Positions 22,581 through 33,565 of a DNA stretch of 64,000 bases are shown here, piece by piece. Below the pieces are notes generated by a model. The model did not search any database. It was not told where the DNA came from and saw only the letters and a program-made list of their open reading frames with translations. How positions within the stretch are numbered: position 1 is the first letter of the stretch; each line of letters starts with the position of its first letter. A program made the position numbers and the translations under genes. This stretch comes from Siphonodentalium dalli (taxonomy: Eukaryota > Mollusca > Scaphopoda > Gadilida > Siphonodentaliidae). The DNA lies in assembly GCA_032622095.1 (NCBI GenBank), contig CP136067.1, positions 192,288,052-192,352,051 on the forward strand, in the 5' to 3' direction.

Positions 22581-23860
22581 TTTAAAACCATAAATATTTG
22601 GGTTTTTAAAGGTTTTGTCACTGGTTTTGTTGGCATATTTTTCAGCCATGTGCTATGTTTGTTTATTTTTTGTGGGTTACGTTCTTGATCAGCATTCTCT
22701 CAGTTCCGGTGCAGACCCTTACCCTGCCAACAACACATTATTTAGAAGAATTTACAAGATTTTCATCAATTTGGGGGTGGGTGTCCCAGACCTGGGTGGA
22801 AAAAAGTTACGGTCCCGGGTGGGTGTCCCAGACCTGGGTGGAACAAACTTACGCTCCCGGGGTGGTGGGTCCCCAAAACTGAAAAACACAAAATTTTCAC
22901 CTTGTATCCGAAAAAATTTTCCTGACCCCCCCCCGCACCTAAAGCCAATATGGCGGCCGAGATGTGAAAATTTCATTCGACATTGGCGAGTAACTTGATA
23001 CATTTATCGCATAGGAGAGTCATTTGCGCACACACTGTGACCATAATATGCATTCCTGGCCGATATTTTTAACCGAAATCACGCTTTTCCAAATGCCTGT
23101 ATAATCCGACCTTCGTCGAATCGACGCTAATAGCGTAATGTCTGTTTCGATTCAGTGGGCGATCACCCAAATCAAGATGGCGGCCAAAAATGGCGACCAG
23201 AAATTGAAAAATCACCGAACATCGCTGATTTTCACATCAGCGAGCATTATTGTCACGACAACTCCATCAACGTGATTAGGGAATACTGAAGCGAAGTAAA
23301 TTCCTTATATTTCATCCACCAAAATTCCCCCAAATCCAAAATGTCACCCAGAATGGTTGACAGATTTTCAAAAATCACCGAAAATCCCTCATTTTCACTC
23401 CAGTGGGAGTTATTGTAATGTCAACTCCATCCACGCTGACAGTTGAGTTGGGAATACTGAGGCAAAGTAAAACACGCCTAATAAAAGTATATTGTGTGTA
23501 GGAAACATTATTACGATGTGTTCGTTTCAGTAGGGCAATTGATACTCACAGCCAAATTGGTGGCCATAAATTGAAAAGTCGTCGATGTTTTCACATATTA
23601 ATTTTCACATGTGTCATAATGTCGATATGTATATATATACCGGTACATACATCACTATCTACTAAACACGTCTGCTATAATGCATAATAATGTGCCGCAT
23701 AGTCATATTATGACTAGCAAGAATCAGAACAATTACATGAGAACAGATTCTGATTTGTCAAATTCAGAATTATCTGGACCAGCTTCCATCTCTTCGTCTG
23801 ATCAATCTAGATTGACCACACCAACAAAGAAACACTTCCTGGGAGAAGTGTTCCTATAAT
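22581..23860. other. No gene; degenerate repeats
   Basis: Contains a 2-copy tandem repeat of about 42 bp (GGGTGTCCCAGACCTGGGTG at 22779-22860) and two diverged direct copies of a segment with AAAATCACCGAA...TTTTCAC (about 23205-23300 and 23375-23475). The open frames on both strands over 22615-23003 follow the repeat and G-rich sequence and are not supported as genes. Confidence 0.5.
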
Positions 23861-23949
23861 TAGAATGTTTCAAACAATCCATCTTTCTGTGTCTAGCTCA
23901 CGATTTTGCTCCAAAATCGGCGGACTTGTTATCTATTTTGCAAGCATCC

Positions 23950-24455
23950 CACGTGGTATCATATGGAAAGTCACGGTCGATATTCGATTCGATAAGTATA
24001 CTATGTTTCAGAATGTCGTCTCTATTTACGTCTTTCTGAGACCTCACGGGGCTAACCACATGTACGACTGGCAATCTGCTCAATAGATGGTTCGTCAATT
24101 CACAAACTCGGCGAACGCATTGGCGTAACTGGATAACTTCGGCAGTGTTTAAAAGGTTGCTAGCTGTCTCATTCCCTTGTGTAGCTACCTATGTGCTGAG
24201 GCAGTAGAAGGCCATGCACAATGTACCAACACTTCTTGACCGTAATATTCTACGACATTAGCAGAGAGGCATCCATCAAAAGGAAAGATAATAACACTAA
24301 GAACCATACAGAAGTAATCCGGGTACGCCAATGGATTGAGAGGTGGCTAGTTGACTGGGATGATCACCACTGGGAAAGACGTAGATAGACATGACCTTCT
24401 GAAAGCTAGTATACTCATCGACCGTATGCTTTACTAGTTTATATCGCAAGATGAC
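23950..24455. repeat. Inverted repeat, about 125-bp arms, diverged
   Basis: The segment 23970-24085, with CGGTCGATAT and TCTATTTACGTCTTTC, returns inverted at about 24330-24450 with CGGTCGATGA and TCTATCTACGTCTTTC at roughly 70% identity by eye. It is probably an old foldback in gene B intron 2. Confidence 0.55.
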
Positions 24456-24769
24456 GCTCAAGTCCGGAAGTCCCATATGTTGCAGATGAAATATATGATA
24501 ATGCGCACAAGCGTGACAAAAGAGCACAACCGTTGTCTATTCAACCGAACATACCTGATAAATAGTTCCGAAACTGCCGGTGAAATAATTTCAATTCAAA
24601 GGATACTGATACGGATTTCAAAGGAAACTCATTTACACGGTTCATGGATAATCAGATAAGCGTTTTCGGACAGCTAGGAATTTATCGTCAAACAATAGCG
24701 GTATTTGTAGGATATTAGTGGTACTAAGTAATATAATGACCATAAAGATCATGCTTGATCATTACTTAC

Positions 24770-25285
24770 CACTAAATTCAGTATCACCAGTTTCTTCTGC
24801 ACGCCCCCATTCATCTAAATATGCGTCAATAACGTCATTGATGACTCCAGGTTTGAAGTCATTCCTGTGCCGATCAATCTCTTCTTGAATAAACTTAATG
24901 TTATGCGTCACATTATTTATTATTTGCTGTGCCTTGAAAGGGTCACCAGGAACATAGCGCAAAACCGGTCTCATAAACAGGGCGTTAGCGCCGGTGCTTG
25001 ATAAGTTCTCGTCCACTCTGCGCAGGTAACCTTTGAACCTTTCGTCGTCGTATTCGAATCTGTGTCCGAATACTATGGAGCAGATCACATTAGAACTCGC
25101 GTTGTGTACCAAGCTCTTGATGTCAAAGGGCTTTCCATTCTTTCTGTCTATTTCGTCCATGAACTTTCCTGATTCTCCTTGTATCTGTGTCTGAATCATA
25201 CTCTTACCCATTCCGAAATTTCTCAGATGATGCAAACAGAATCTTCTGTTGTGTTTCCATCTTGGACCAGATGTAAGCAACACAC
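24770..25285 (-). CDS. P450 gene B exon 2 (helix C to H)
   Basis: Completes residue 125, then 126-296 plus the first base of 297. The acceptor is TTTACACTTCAG and the donor GGTAAGT. Just after the junction with exon 1 it reads VLLTSGPRWKHNRRF, giving the helix-C WxxxR motif (W134, R138) that contacts a haem propionate, then LRNFGMGKS, characteristic of the CYP2 clan. The remainder covers helices D to H (for example FDIKSLVHNASSNVICSIVF and NDVIDAYLDEWGRAEE). The upstream 40 bp of open frame (to 25325) is intron. No stop or frameshift was found. A 15-base G run lies at 25374-25388 inside intron 1, about 90 bases from the acceptor. Confidence 0.95.
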
Positions 25286-26900
25286 CTGAAGTGTAAATGG
25301 ATACATTTAGACACAATCGGATCATCGACGTATATGTGGACCGGTGTACATGATAATTTCATAACGTGTTAGTGGGGGGGGGGGGGGGTCGTGTCCAATG
25401 GCAGTGTAGTTCTACAACCAGCATATAACATGGCGAATGTGCATTGTTACGTACAAGTAGCGTCGCATGCTATATAATGAAACCTCTATGGAAACATCAC
25501 TCTCACTACTGGATAGGACCTGCCCATCTGCAAGGCAGAGCTCTATCTGTCCCGTCGATATGCTGGTCAGACCATTCTCCATCACGCCCATTTGTCTAAT
25601 TTTGGAACAGGAAACCACATTAAAATGGCTGTCACCACGAGTCACATATGTCGGTTCTAAGACCGCTTTCTTATCTTAACTGCTGACAAATTGCGAACTG
25701 AGTTCCAATCTGTCCTAAGTGCACTTTTTATGATTTTTAGTAAATAGATTTTCATAGTTTGAATTGCCTTCACGTCTGAAAGTTATGGTGTACAGTGGAA
25801 AACGTCACATCGTTGGATACCTTAATGTCTTAACTATTAGTTTTTTTTTATCAGGACCGCACTAGAATATTATATCTCTAAAGATTGTTGGAGGAATGTA
25901 GACCAATGGTGTGAACTTTTGCGCTTAGAACAAAATGGCACTAAATATTTGTTGTTGAATACGCGAATGACAGTTCAGACCTTAGCTCTAGGTTGTCCCA
26001 TGTTCCGAAAAATATGTGATTTTGGAACTTAGGACAACTACGAGTTAAACTAAAAACTCTATTCACCAGAAGAACAAATTGATGTTTGACACTTTTGGAA
26101 GCCCCATTGTCCCAAGTACACTACTTTGGGGTCAAGTTCAGCAATTGGAACGGAACTATAGTTCACGTATACTCCACAAAGTTGTGTAATTACTTGATGC
26201 ACGGAGCTGTCCTACCTGCATATTGGACATTGGCAATATATAATTAATGTCAGGTGCAATATGAACTCAATATATCACCCCATCCATTAATGTTGGTCTT
26301 ATATACTCATTTCAGCTGCTAAGCTAATGTTTTTTGATAAGACAGCAAGGATATTAAAAGCAAAACAATCTATAGCACTTACAAAATAAACAACCAGTGT
26401 AGTAATGCTTATGCATTAAAGGTGTCATGCCCACGTGCATCAATTTCCGATATACTACTACTGTGAACAATTTGTGGAATATATGTGTTCATGTGGTAGA
26501 TAAGCGGCCGCACACAATATACCATCAATGTGTTCACCAATGAACACTACTGCAGTAGCTTGCAGCCACCTGACCCCCAACAATAGCGTGAACAGCTATA
26601 TAGTTACCTAACATGTAAACAGCGCAATCCATGCAAGTTGCTAATAAGGGCAGGTGGCCAAATGATCCAGAAGAAGTGTTATTTCGCTCAACTTATTGTG
26701 TTACGGACGTCCCTGTGTTGATCAATGGAAATTTGAACATGGACACCTTGTGGCAGCTATGATTGTTCCAATAGCACACACGTTGGTCTAGTTTGGCCAA
26801 ACGTGCTTGAAATATAGACGCACACGTCTGGTAGCTGGCATATGTATCAACATTGGATATGTATGTACACCTTGTTATATGGTATGAGCCTCTACTAACT
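25286..26900. other. Start of the intron 1 3' part, no gene seen
   Basis: Intronic sequence of gene B next to exon 2. There are two antisense frames of 70-77 codons at 25412-25679 without domain or splice support. Nothing else was recognised. Confidence 0.45.
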
Positions 26901-26904
26901 GAGC

Positions 26905-27300
26905 TGGACTAAGAATCTGTCTTTGAATTGACATTTTCTTGTCTAGATCAATCAGGGATGCTATCTGAAATGTTTCTCATACAGTTTCTTCGTTGCGAGG
27001 GTCATTGTTTGTTGATTCGAAAGTTTATTCTATATTAGCACGGTGTTCATTTACGTTCCAATTGCCGGGTCCTGTAATTGGAGAAGTGTATATTGTTCGG
27101 TGATTGCATATGCATTGGTGGTGTGTGGCGTGAGTCACTCGAAATTGGAGTGGGCGAAGCCAAGCCTCACTTTTACTACCTTTCGATATTTCGAAGATTG
27201 TGCAATCTTTTCGAAGAATGGTCAGCAGGTATGCGAGGACATCGTTCAAATGTTTATGAGCATTCGTACCGGTGGACATTTCATACATTTTTAATTCCAG
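26905..27300. repeat. Block V, copy 1
   Basis: About 390 bp nearly identical to 28332-28712 (start CTGGACTAAGAATCTGTCTT, end near GTACCGGTGGACATTT). Both strands contain long frames that match between copies, which follows from recent duplication and is not in itself evidence for coding. Confidence 0.85.
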
Positions 27301-27929
27301 TGTTGTGATACCTGTATGTCTATAGTTCACCACAATTGATATCAAATTCATGGAATAGGACTGTGGACGACTTCGCCATGATTGTGTCGGGTGTGTTTAT
27401 GTGTCATCAATATGTCTGCGCTTGATTGAAAGCATGATGTTCTGGACTCTGGCTGCCTTTAAATGTTGTTTGGGTATCAATGCCGATACTTTATTGTGAG
27501 AAATAGGAATGGGCGGTTGGTTGCACATTGAAGGTCGTGATATGCCTGTTTCACATTGATTGATGTTGTGAACCGTTTTGACATCTCCATGGTGACGGCC
27601 AGCGCCCTACCGGGGTGCCTACCGCTGATGTTATGCGGTACATGTGCTCCCGTGACCGGTGCATGGGAACGTGACTAACTATCGATGGGGACTTTACAAA
27701 ATTCGCATCCGACGTGTCAAGACAGGTTGCGGCGAACATACCACATGCTTGGACTGATTGATGTCATGGAATGGTGATGGTTTTATAATTTCTGGACGGT
27801 GTCTGGTTGGAGCCTGTGTGTTCGATGCAAGGTAGTGGGGTGCTTTCATTGACTGATTGCATGTTATTGCTGCAATATTTAAGCAGGTATATGGTTAAAA
27901 TTGTAATCCGTGCATTAGTTTACCCGACG

Positions 27930-28331
27930 ATGAGCAATGGGTGGAGTCAGTCGTTTGGAAACATACTTGCATTGAATCGTGGCGCGGAGACATCACTATG
28001 CGATGTCGCCGGATGATGACATGGCTCATCGTGGGCTTCACGTGCATATACACCATACACGTATACAACGCCTACCGCAAAAGTTTGCCATATAATTTCA
28101 AGATGACCAGAGCATATGAGGATGTAACAGTATTGTATAGGTACTAACTCGGGACGCTGTATGTTGCTGTTTATGTGCTGCTAACAGGTGAAGTTTTAGG
28201 TGAAGTTTAAATACCAAAAGGAAAGCTATTTATGGAAATGCGTCTCCCCGGACAACATAAATGCTACATTATGCTTGTTTATGTTCGACGTCTGCACAGC
28301 TCCACAATATTAATTAGTCCATGTGTCGTAT
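27930..28331. repeat. Block W, copy 1 (undisturbed; acts as empty site)
   Basis: From GAGCAATGGGTGGAGTCAGT to TTAGTCCATGTGTCGTATGC without interruption. The second copy (30578-39257) has the same sequence split by three insertions, so this copy shows the pre-insertion state at 28132 (2.66-kb insert), 28232-28239 (hAT-like) and 28321-28324 (LINE). Confidence 0.85.
27998..28146 (+). CDS. Possible short exon with signal-anchor-like start
   Basis: A frame from an ATG at 27998 to TAA at 28147 encodes an Arg-rich start, a hydrophobic run (about WLIVGFTCIYTIHV) and then a polar tail. This is the shape of the N-terminus of a type II membrane protein. A GT follows TATAG at 28141. The paralogous frame in the second W copy is broken by a small insertion that creates TGA. 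No downstream exon is recognised. It could be chance in a duplicated intronic block, so confidence is low. Confidence 0.15.
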
Positions 28332-28712
28332 GCTGGACTAAGAATCTGTCTTTGAATTGACAATTTCTTGTCTAGATCAATCAGGGGTGCTATCTGAAAT
28401 GTTTCTCATACAGTTTCTTCGTTGCGAGGGTCATTGTTTGTTGATTCGATAGTTTATTCTATATTAGCACGGTGTTCATTTCCGTTCCAATTGCCGGGTC
28501 CTGTAATTGGAGACGTGTCTATTGTTCGGTGATTGCATATGCATTGGTGGTGTGTGGCGTGAGTCACTCGAAATTGGAGTGGGCGAAACCTAGCCTCACT
28601 TTTACTACCTTTCGATATTTCGAAGATTGTGCAATCTTTTCGAAGAGTGGTCAGCAGGTATGCGTGGACATCGTTCAAATGTTTATGAGCATTCGGTACC
28701 GGTGGACATTTG
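28332..28712. repeat. Block V, copy 2
   Basis: Second copy of the block at 26905-27300; only a handful of differences by eye. It is interrupted at its right end by the hairpin MITE at 28713. Together with blocks W and Y it defines the old tandem duplication in intron 1. Confidence 0.85.
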
Positions 28713-28877
28713 ATATAAGGATTAACTGTCATGTGGACTGTGTTTATGGAGATGTAACCGTGAGGTAAGTGGACATAACTTGTGTAAAACCCGAATGGTT
28801 TTACATACAAGTTTTGACCACTTACCTCACGGTTACATCTCCATAAAAATAGTCCACATGACAGTTAATCCTTATAT
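28713..28877. repeat. 165-bp hairpin MITE
   Basis: Arms of about 70 bp: left ATATAAGGATTAACTGTCAT, right end its complement at 28858-28877. The shared middle includes GGAGATGTAACCGTGAGGTA. It interrupts block V copy 2, so it is younger than that duplication. Confidence 0.85.
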
Positions 28878-29744
28878 GTATATACATTTAGCGAAAAAGC
28901 CACTTTTGTAAATGTATTTAAATCTAAAAGTGTATCGTGACAAAAACAGCCCAAAATACCCAATAGCACCCTTGGCAAAAGTTAATAGGAACAATTTCTC
29001 TTCATATTGAAACCCGATGATGTATTAAGTCAATCCTGCGCGAGTCCAAATGCGCCCACAACATTAGGCGTTCGTCTCTCCAACCCCAATGACGTATCGA
29101 TGGTGTTATGAGCTTGGTGTTATGAGCCGTTGCGCATTCACCGAGAAATAACTGCAACTAGCCACGTGGGCGTCGACCAATCATATATACGTATGCCTTG
29201 GCCAGTGTCAGGTCGGCTTTGTTCAAGTTGGGCTTTAAATTTGTTGCGCTTTATGCCTTATTGGTGTTGTCCTGTGGTTGTGTTAAGAGTGAATTCTTGC
29301 CTTTCTGAATAGATTTGTACATCCATGGGTATGATGTAGTGCTGGTTCCATGTGCTCCATTCTGTCGATTGCCTGTCGCATGCGTGGCGCTTATATAGTG
29401 CCTGTGAGTGTAGTAAGTTTTCGCTCTTCCTTCTGCTATCCAATTGCCGATGTACCGCGTATTACGGAGCTGCATGTTTATTGTGGCATCCTCTGTTGCG
29501 TTCTTCCGTAGAGGGAACTGGGATGGATGGAGCTTGGATGGAGTTGCCTAACGGAATTATTAAATGACTTAATGTTAACGTGGGTGGAGCGAGTGATGTA
29601 TGTTGGTGATGAAGATCAAGTTGATGTATGTGCGCGTTTGCTGACTGTTTCTGCATTTACAATACTTTATTCTGATGTGCATGGTGTGGTGGATCAACCT
29701 GGGATCTATCGGCTGATATGCGCTTATGAACAGTCAATATACAA
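28878..29744. other. No gene seen
   Basis: Intron 1 sequence between repeat blocks. Several 60-107-codon frames on both strands (29130-29850) lack domains and do not extend through plausible splice sites. Confidence 0.4.
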
Positions 29745-30275
29745 CGTCGTCGGGGAAGGGTGGCGTTGGTGTGCTACATGTATAGCAGTCTTCACCCAAT
29801 GGCTGATCATGTGTTTGGAGTGGCTAGGCTGGGTGGTAGTTGATTGCTGAAGTTGACGTTTCTGTTGGCACGACTGAATTTATTGAATCCCTTAATATGA
29901 GCGGTCAGTAATTGGGGCTGAGCATATAAGTATGCTGTCGAACACACACGATAACTTTCTAATTATTGTGAATTATATATCCACTACTGTGGCGCCCAAG
30001 GTGCTCTGGTGTATTTCCAAACTGGGTGGATAACTGAACACCAGAAAGTCGTTGATAAGAGTGTATGCAATATGCATGTATGTGTAGTTCTGGTGAATTT
30101 CATATATGGTGATCCCATGGCCATAGTCACAGACGACTAACGGATAGATACCGTCAAGGCATCAGCATTAAGTCTCATGAATATATGTGCTTCGAATGTC
30201 CTTCAACTATAAATTCGCTATAAAATCGAAAATTATAAGGGTGACGAAAAGTAACAAATCCGTATTAACGTGCTA
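29745..30275. repeat. Block Y, copy 1 (empty site for the LTR element)
   Basis: Homologous to 39509-39958 joined to 49501-49600. At 30179-30182 it has a single GAAT, exactly where the LTR retrotransposon sits between two GAAT copies in block Y copy 2. Confidence 0.85.
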
Positions 30276-30577
30276 CTGTTCATGGAGTGGATTCCGCATA
30301 CCATTAACAATCTGTGCATCATTATTTGTAAATGAAAGTGGTGTATGTCCTAGAAACGGGAATGACAATAAATAAAATATCAAACCAATGCAAACATTCA
30401 GAACGTTAGACATGCACAGTGATACCTGACTGAAATATTAGGCATGTTGGGACTACATGTACTTATAACATCGAAAGACTGTATGTATGTCAAATATAAT
30501 TAACCAGTTATGTCATTGCATGAATAATATAGAATACTAACATATAAACCTTATATGTACCTTGTTTGGGAAACGGA

Positions 30578-30785
30578 ATGAGCAATGGGTTGAGTCAGTC
30601 GTTTGGAAAGATGCTTGCATTGAATCGTGGCGCGGAGACCTCACTATCCGATGTCGGCGGATGATGACATGGATCAGTGTGGGCTTCACGTGCATTTGAT
30701 ACACCATACGCGTATACAACGCCTACCGCAAACAGTTTACCATATAATTTCAAGATGACCAGAGCATATGAGCATGTAACAGTAT
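30578..30785. repeat. Block W, copy 2, first fragment
   Basis: Matches 27930-28133 with small differences, including a 2-bp insertion making TGA in the only long frame. It breaks at ...GTAACAGTAT, and the continuation is at about 33442. Confidence 0.8.
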
Positions 30786-30804
30786 ACAGTTGTCGTCCGC
30801 TGTC

Positions 30805-30917
30805 GAGGGAGACATTGAGATTTGTCACCCGCTCGATAACGGAATGTCTCCCGAGGAGCGCAGCTCCGGGGGAGACATTCCGTTCTCGAGCGGGTGACAA
30901 ATCTCAATGTCTCTCGT
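30805..30917. repeat. CpG-rich hairpin 1
   Basis: Arms of about 48 bp around GGAATGTCTCCC, with a short palindromic loop GAGGAGCGCAGCTCC. Shares ACATTGAG, TTTGTC and CGAGCGGGTGAC-like segments with the hairpin at 31842-31950. Confidence 0.85.
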
Positions 30918-31105
30918 GAAAAAGGGCAACAACTGTTTTGTTAACCGATTATACCACAGAAAAAAATCCTTGCCATCCAAACGCACGATGTTGCACTGAG
31001 TCACGAGTGCTTTCTTTCCCGATTATGTATATTTTCAGTAACTACTTATCGTCCTATAGGATTTCTGTTCTATAAACGATAGTCAAGCCGTTAAGCGTTT
31101 GATAA

Positions 31106-31593
31106 TCAGCATTTATTTACGATCATTTTGTTGGTTAAATCGTCAATATCGGTCCATGCAATGTAAACCAATAAGCCATATAGGTATGCTATCGCCTTCT
31201 GCAATGTGGCATATTCAATGTCGTCTTGTGCGCAGAATTTACTCGCGATGTTCATTTCATAACGGTCTTCCCCGAAAGCTATTGGGAAGTTGTCGATTTC
31301 ATTAATGTACATTCATATGTGTCAGTGCTTCCAAGTACATGGCGATCCTCCCACAAAATACTTCTATGATCACATTGCAGACATCGAGGAGCGGTCTGAT
31401 ATCATGGATAAGCGTACAGTACCATTTATTCGCGACAAACGTATGCATTACGTTGTCCTCCAGCAAACATTTATAACCAACCAAACTAAAGGGATCCCCT
31501 CGTTCAATCTTGCACGATAATGTCGACATAAACATATTGAATCGCCGCGATGTTTCGATGTAAAAAGTACATAACGCTTGTCCGATAACGGTA
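31106..31593 (-). pseudogene. Unrecognised decayed protein-coding remnant
   Basis: Two overlapping minus-strand frames (31593-31302, then 31312-31106) read like one protein of about 160 residues interrupted by a single frameshift. Composition is balanced and non-repetitive, with Cys and acidic residues (for example DIRPLLDVCNVIIEVF and CAQDDIEYATLQKAIAYL), and the second frame ends in a clean stop. I do not recognise the family. It lies within the 2.66-kb foldback-rich insertion and so is probably element-encoded. Confidence 0.35.
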
Positions 31594-31631
31594 TCAATTT
31601 AACAGTTCGAATATTTGTGTTCACTAAATAT

Positions 31632-31690
31632 ATGCAAATTAGCAAACACCACAACTGGTGTGTTTTGCGAATCCGTGGGGTATATAAGAT
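31632..31690 (+). promoter_or_regulatory. Octamer plus TATA segment, copy 1
   Basis: TATGCAAATTAGCAAACACC, which includes the octamer ATGCAAAT, stands about 45 bp upstream of GTGGGGTATATAAG. The same arrangement recurs 1.04 kb away at 32672-32730. Octamer plus TATA is a known polymerase II promoter layout (for example H2B histone genes). No recognisable gene follows on the plus strand. Confidence 0.45.
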
Positions 31691-31841
31691 CTATGATTTT
31701 AGTACGCCGTAGTGATGTGAAATAGATGAGTTACGGCAGTGTGTGTTTGGAGATATTCTTGCAATATAACATCATGCGGGCGACAAAAACAATGTCTCCC
31801 GGCTCAGCGGGCGACAATATACAATTATCGCCCGCGATTGA

Positions 31842-31950
31842 GTGAGACACGGGGATTTGTCGCCCTCTCGAGACCTGGAATGTCACCCGAGGTCCAGGCC
31901 CTCGGGTGACATTCCAGGTCTCGAGAGGGCGACAAGTCCCCGTGTCTCAC
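31842..31950. repeat. CpG-rich hairpin 2, nearly perfect
   Basis: Arms of 50 bp with one mismatch and a 9-base loop (GTCCAGGCC). The left arm starts GTGAGACACGGGGATTTGTC. The same downstream sequence AACTGTTTTGTTA follows hairpins 1 and 2. Confidence 0.9.
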
Positions 31951-32671
31951 GAAAACAAGGGTGATAACTGTTTTGTTATCTGACAAAGGAGTACACACGA
32001 ACCTCATTAATAGCAGGCATAAATGCGCGCATATATTCTTTAATCCAGTTCGAAAAGTTAATTTCATGTTGCAATCATCGCTATTTAGAAAATAAAACAT
32101 TCATAATCTGGATCAATTAACAGACCCGTCATTCGCGCAGCTATTCTCCGGTCAGTTTGCTGGTTGCATGGTGGAAATCGGTTCACGGAAAGAGGAGCAA
32201 AGCAATTTCGAAGTTGAGTAGCCATGCAGCGAAATGTTCGGTTTCGTTTCAAATTTTAATGGCCGTGAAGACGCCGACAGACGTGTTCATTTCCTGATTG
32301 CTAAAATGTGAAACTAACACGTTGTAGTGGTGCAAAAAGAATTTGACATATGTCACAGATTGTTACGAAACATACGGGTATTCTCTGAAGTCTGAGGAAT
32401 TTATGGAAGAAAAGAAATAGTCAATTGATAAACAGCAAAGAGTGGCTATTTGATCAAGCACATAAACGTAGTTGTAACGTATGTACATCGTATGTGCAAT
32501 TGTCTGCAGCAAATACCAACTGCATAATAAGGTTTATCTATTTGTCCCACGGTCTTTATTATTGATATAAAAAGGTCCAATAGGAATATTACACCTTATA
32601 ACAGATATGTGTCTGTGATAACACCATTTATACATAGCGTGCTTTAATAGCAAATAAAAAAAACACACAAT

Positions 32672-32730
32672 TATGCAAATTAGCAAACACCACAGTTCGC
32701 GGTTGTTATGAAACAGTGGGGTTTATAAAA
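32672..32730 (+). promoter_or_regulatory. Octamer plus TATA segment, copy 2
   Basis: TATGCAAATTAGCAAACACC, then GTGGGGTTTATAAA. Near-identical to 31632-31690. What follows is the third, degraded CpG-rich block (32830-33090) rather than a gene. Confidence 0.45.
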
Positions 32731-33061
32731 ACAGTGTTTTTCGAAATTATCAGAGAGCTGTCAGAGAATCTCTGCTTGGTGAGTTCTTCGTAGTTCAATG
32801 TTTGCTGGTAACAGCTGAGCGGTCAATAACTGAGACAATGTTACCCTCGAGGGTAATATGGTGATTTATCGCCCGCCATGTGACGTACTCTCAGCCAATC
32901 AGAAGAGAGGAAAATGGGATGAAGGATAACATTGTGATTTGTCGCCCGACACGTGGCAGGACATGGGCCAATCAGAAGGTTGGAAAATATGGAGGAGTGT
33001 AACAATATAAAAATGGTGGGCCTCGGGAGACATTGGTTCCTCGGGGAGACAATCCGCAATG

Positions 33062-33217
33062 TTACCCTCGAGCCAGGTCACCATTGTTTTTATTATACCG
33101 AATAACCATGTCTTTTTCGTCTATAAGTTTCGAAATATCATCGGGTGAAACATCCGCGAATCGCTTCGATTTGACACCGGCATCCATGATGTTTACTTTG
33201 AAGAATGCGGAAGTCAT
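33062..33217 (-). pseudogene. Fragment resembling the N-terminus of Crypton-type (YR) proteins
   Basis: A 51-codon frame with the segment KRFADVSPDDISKLIDEKD followed by unrelated residues that run into the CpG-rich repeat. Many invertebrate proteins carrying the Crypton-derived tyrosine-recombinase-like domain begin with an RFxxVSxxDIxxLxxxKD segment; that is recalled family knowledge, not a search result. The expected SKNTK-type continuation and the catalytic domain are absent. It is therefore at most a truncated N-terminal exon. Confidence 0.35.
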
Positions 33218-33441
33218 CTGAATCGTGACGATTTGGGGTTTCCGGTTTGAATGTCACGGTCAAAATACGTCATAAAATTTCGTTCGGGTGCTTCCGTGAA
33301 CATGTTCGGGCTCTTTCGGTCGGAGCGGTAAACATTGCAAAAAATGGTGACCGGCAATGTTTCATGGGCGGGAAACATTGCAAATTGTAAAATCACACCC
33401 TATGGGAAATTAACATAGGCTTTTAATATGAGGTATAATAA

Positions 33442-33565
33442 TATTGTATAGTTACTAACTCGGGACGCTGTATGTTGCTGTTTATGTGCTGCTAACAGGG
33501 GTCTCCCAACTTATTGCAGTTTTAGGTGAAGTTTAAATACAAAAAGGGAAGCTATTCATGGAAAT
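33442..33565. repeat. Block W, copy 2, second fragment
   Basis: Continues the W sequence (TTACTAACTCGGGACGCTGT...) to ATGGAAAT, the left target-site copy of the hAT-like element. It has a small extra segment relative to copy 1. Confidence 0.8.

Larger units (their letters stand above)
30786..33441. mobile_element. 2.66-kb foldback-rich insertion in block W copy 2
   Basis: Defined by comparison with the undisturbed W copy 1: sequence is gained between GTAACAGTAT and TGTATAG, with a possible TAT duplication. It carries two CpG-rich hairpins, a third related but degraded one (32830-33090), two near-identical octamer plus TATA segments, a decayed minus-strand frame pair and a short frame resembling the start of Crypton-type proteins. 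Its superfamily is not determined. Confidence 0.6.

Noticed and set aside
22615-23003. 127-codon frame with repeated VSQTWVE or DLGG motifs
   Set aside because: Arises from a 2-copy DNA tandem repeat and G-rich sequence; open in several frames at once.
27025-27351. Paired frames conserved between 27025-27351 and 28454-28810 on both strands
   Set aside because: The two DNA copies are nearly identical by recent duplication, so any frame is conserved; no domain and no start or stop agreement.
29527-29850. 107-codon plus frame in block Y
   Set aside because: Low-complexity Val/Trp/Gly composition; it is not preserved as a frame in the paralogous block at 39.5 kb.
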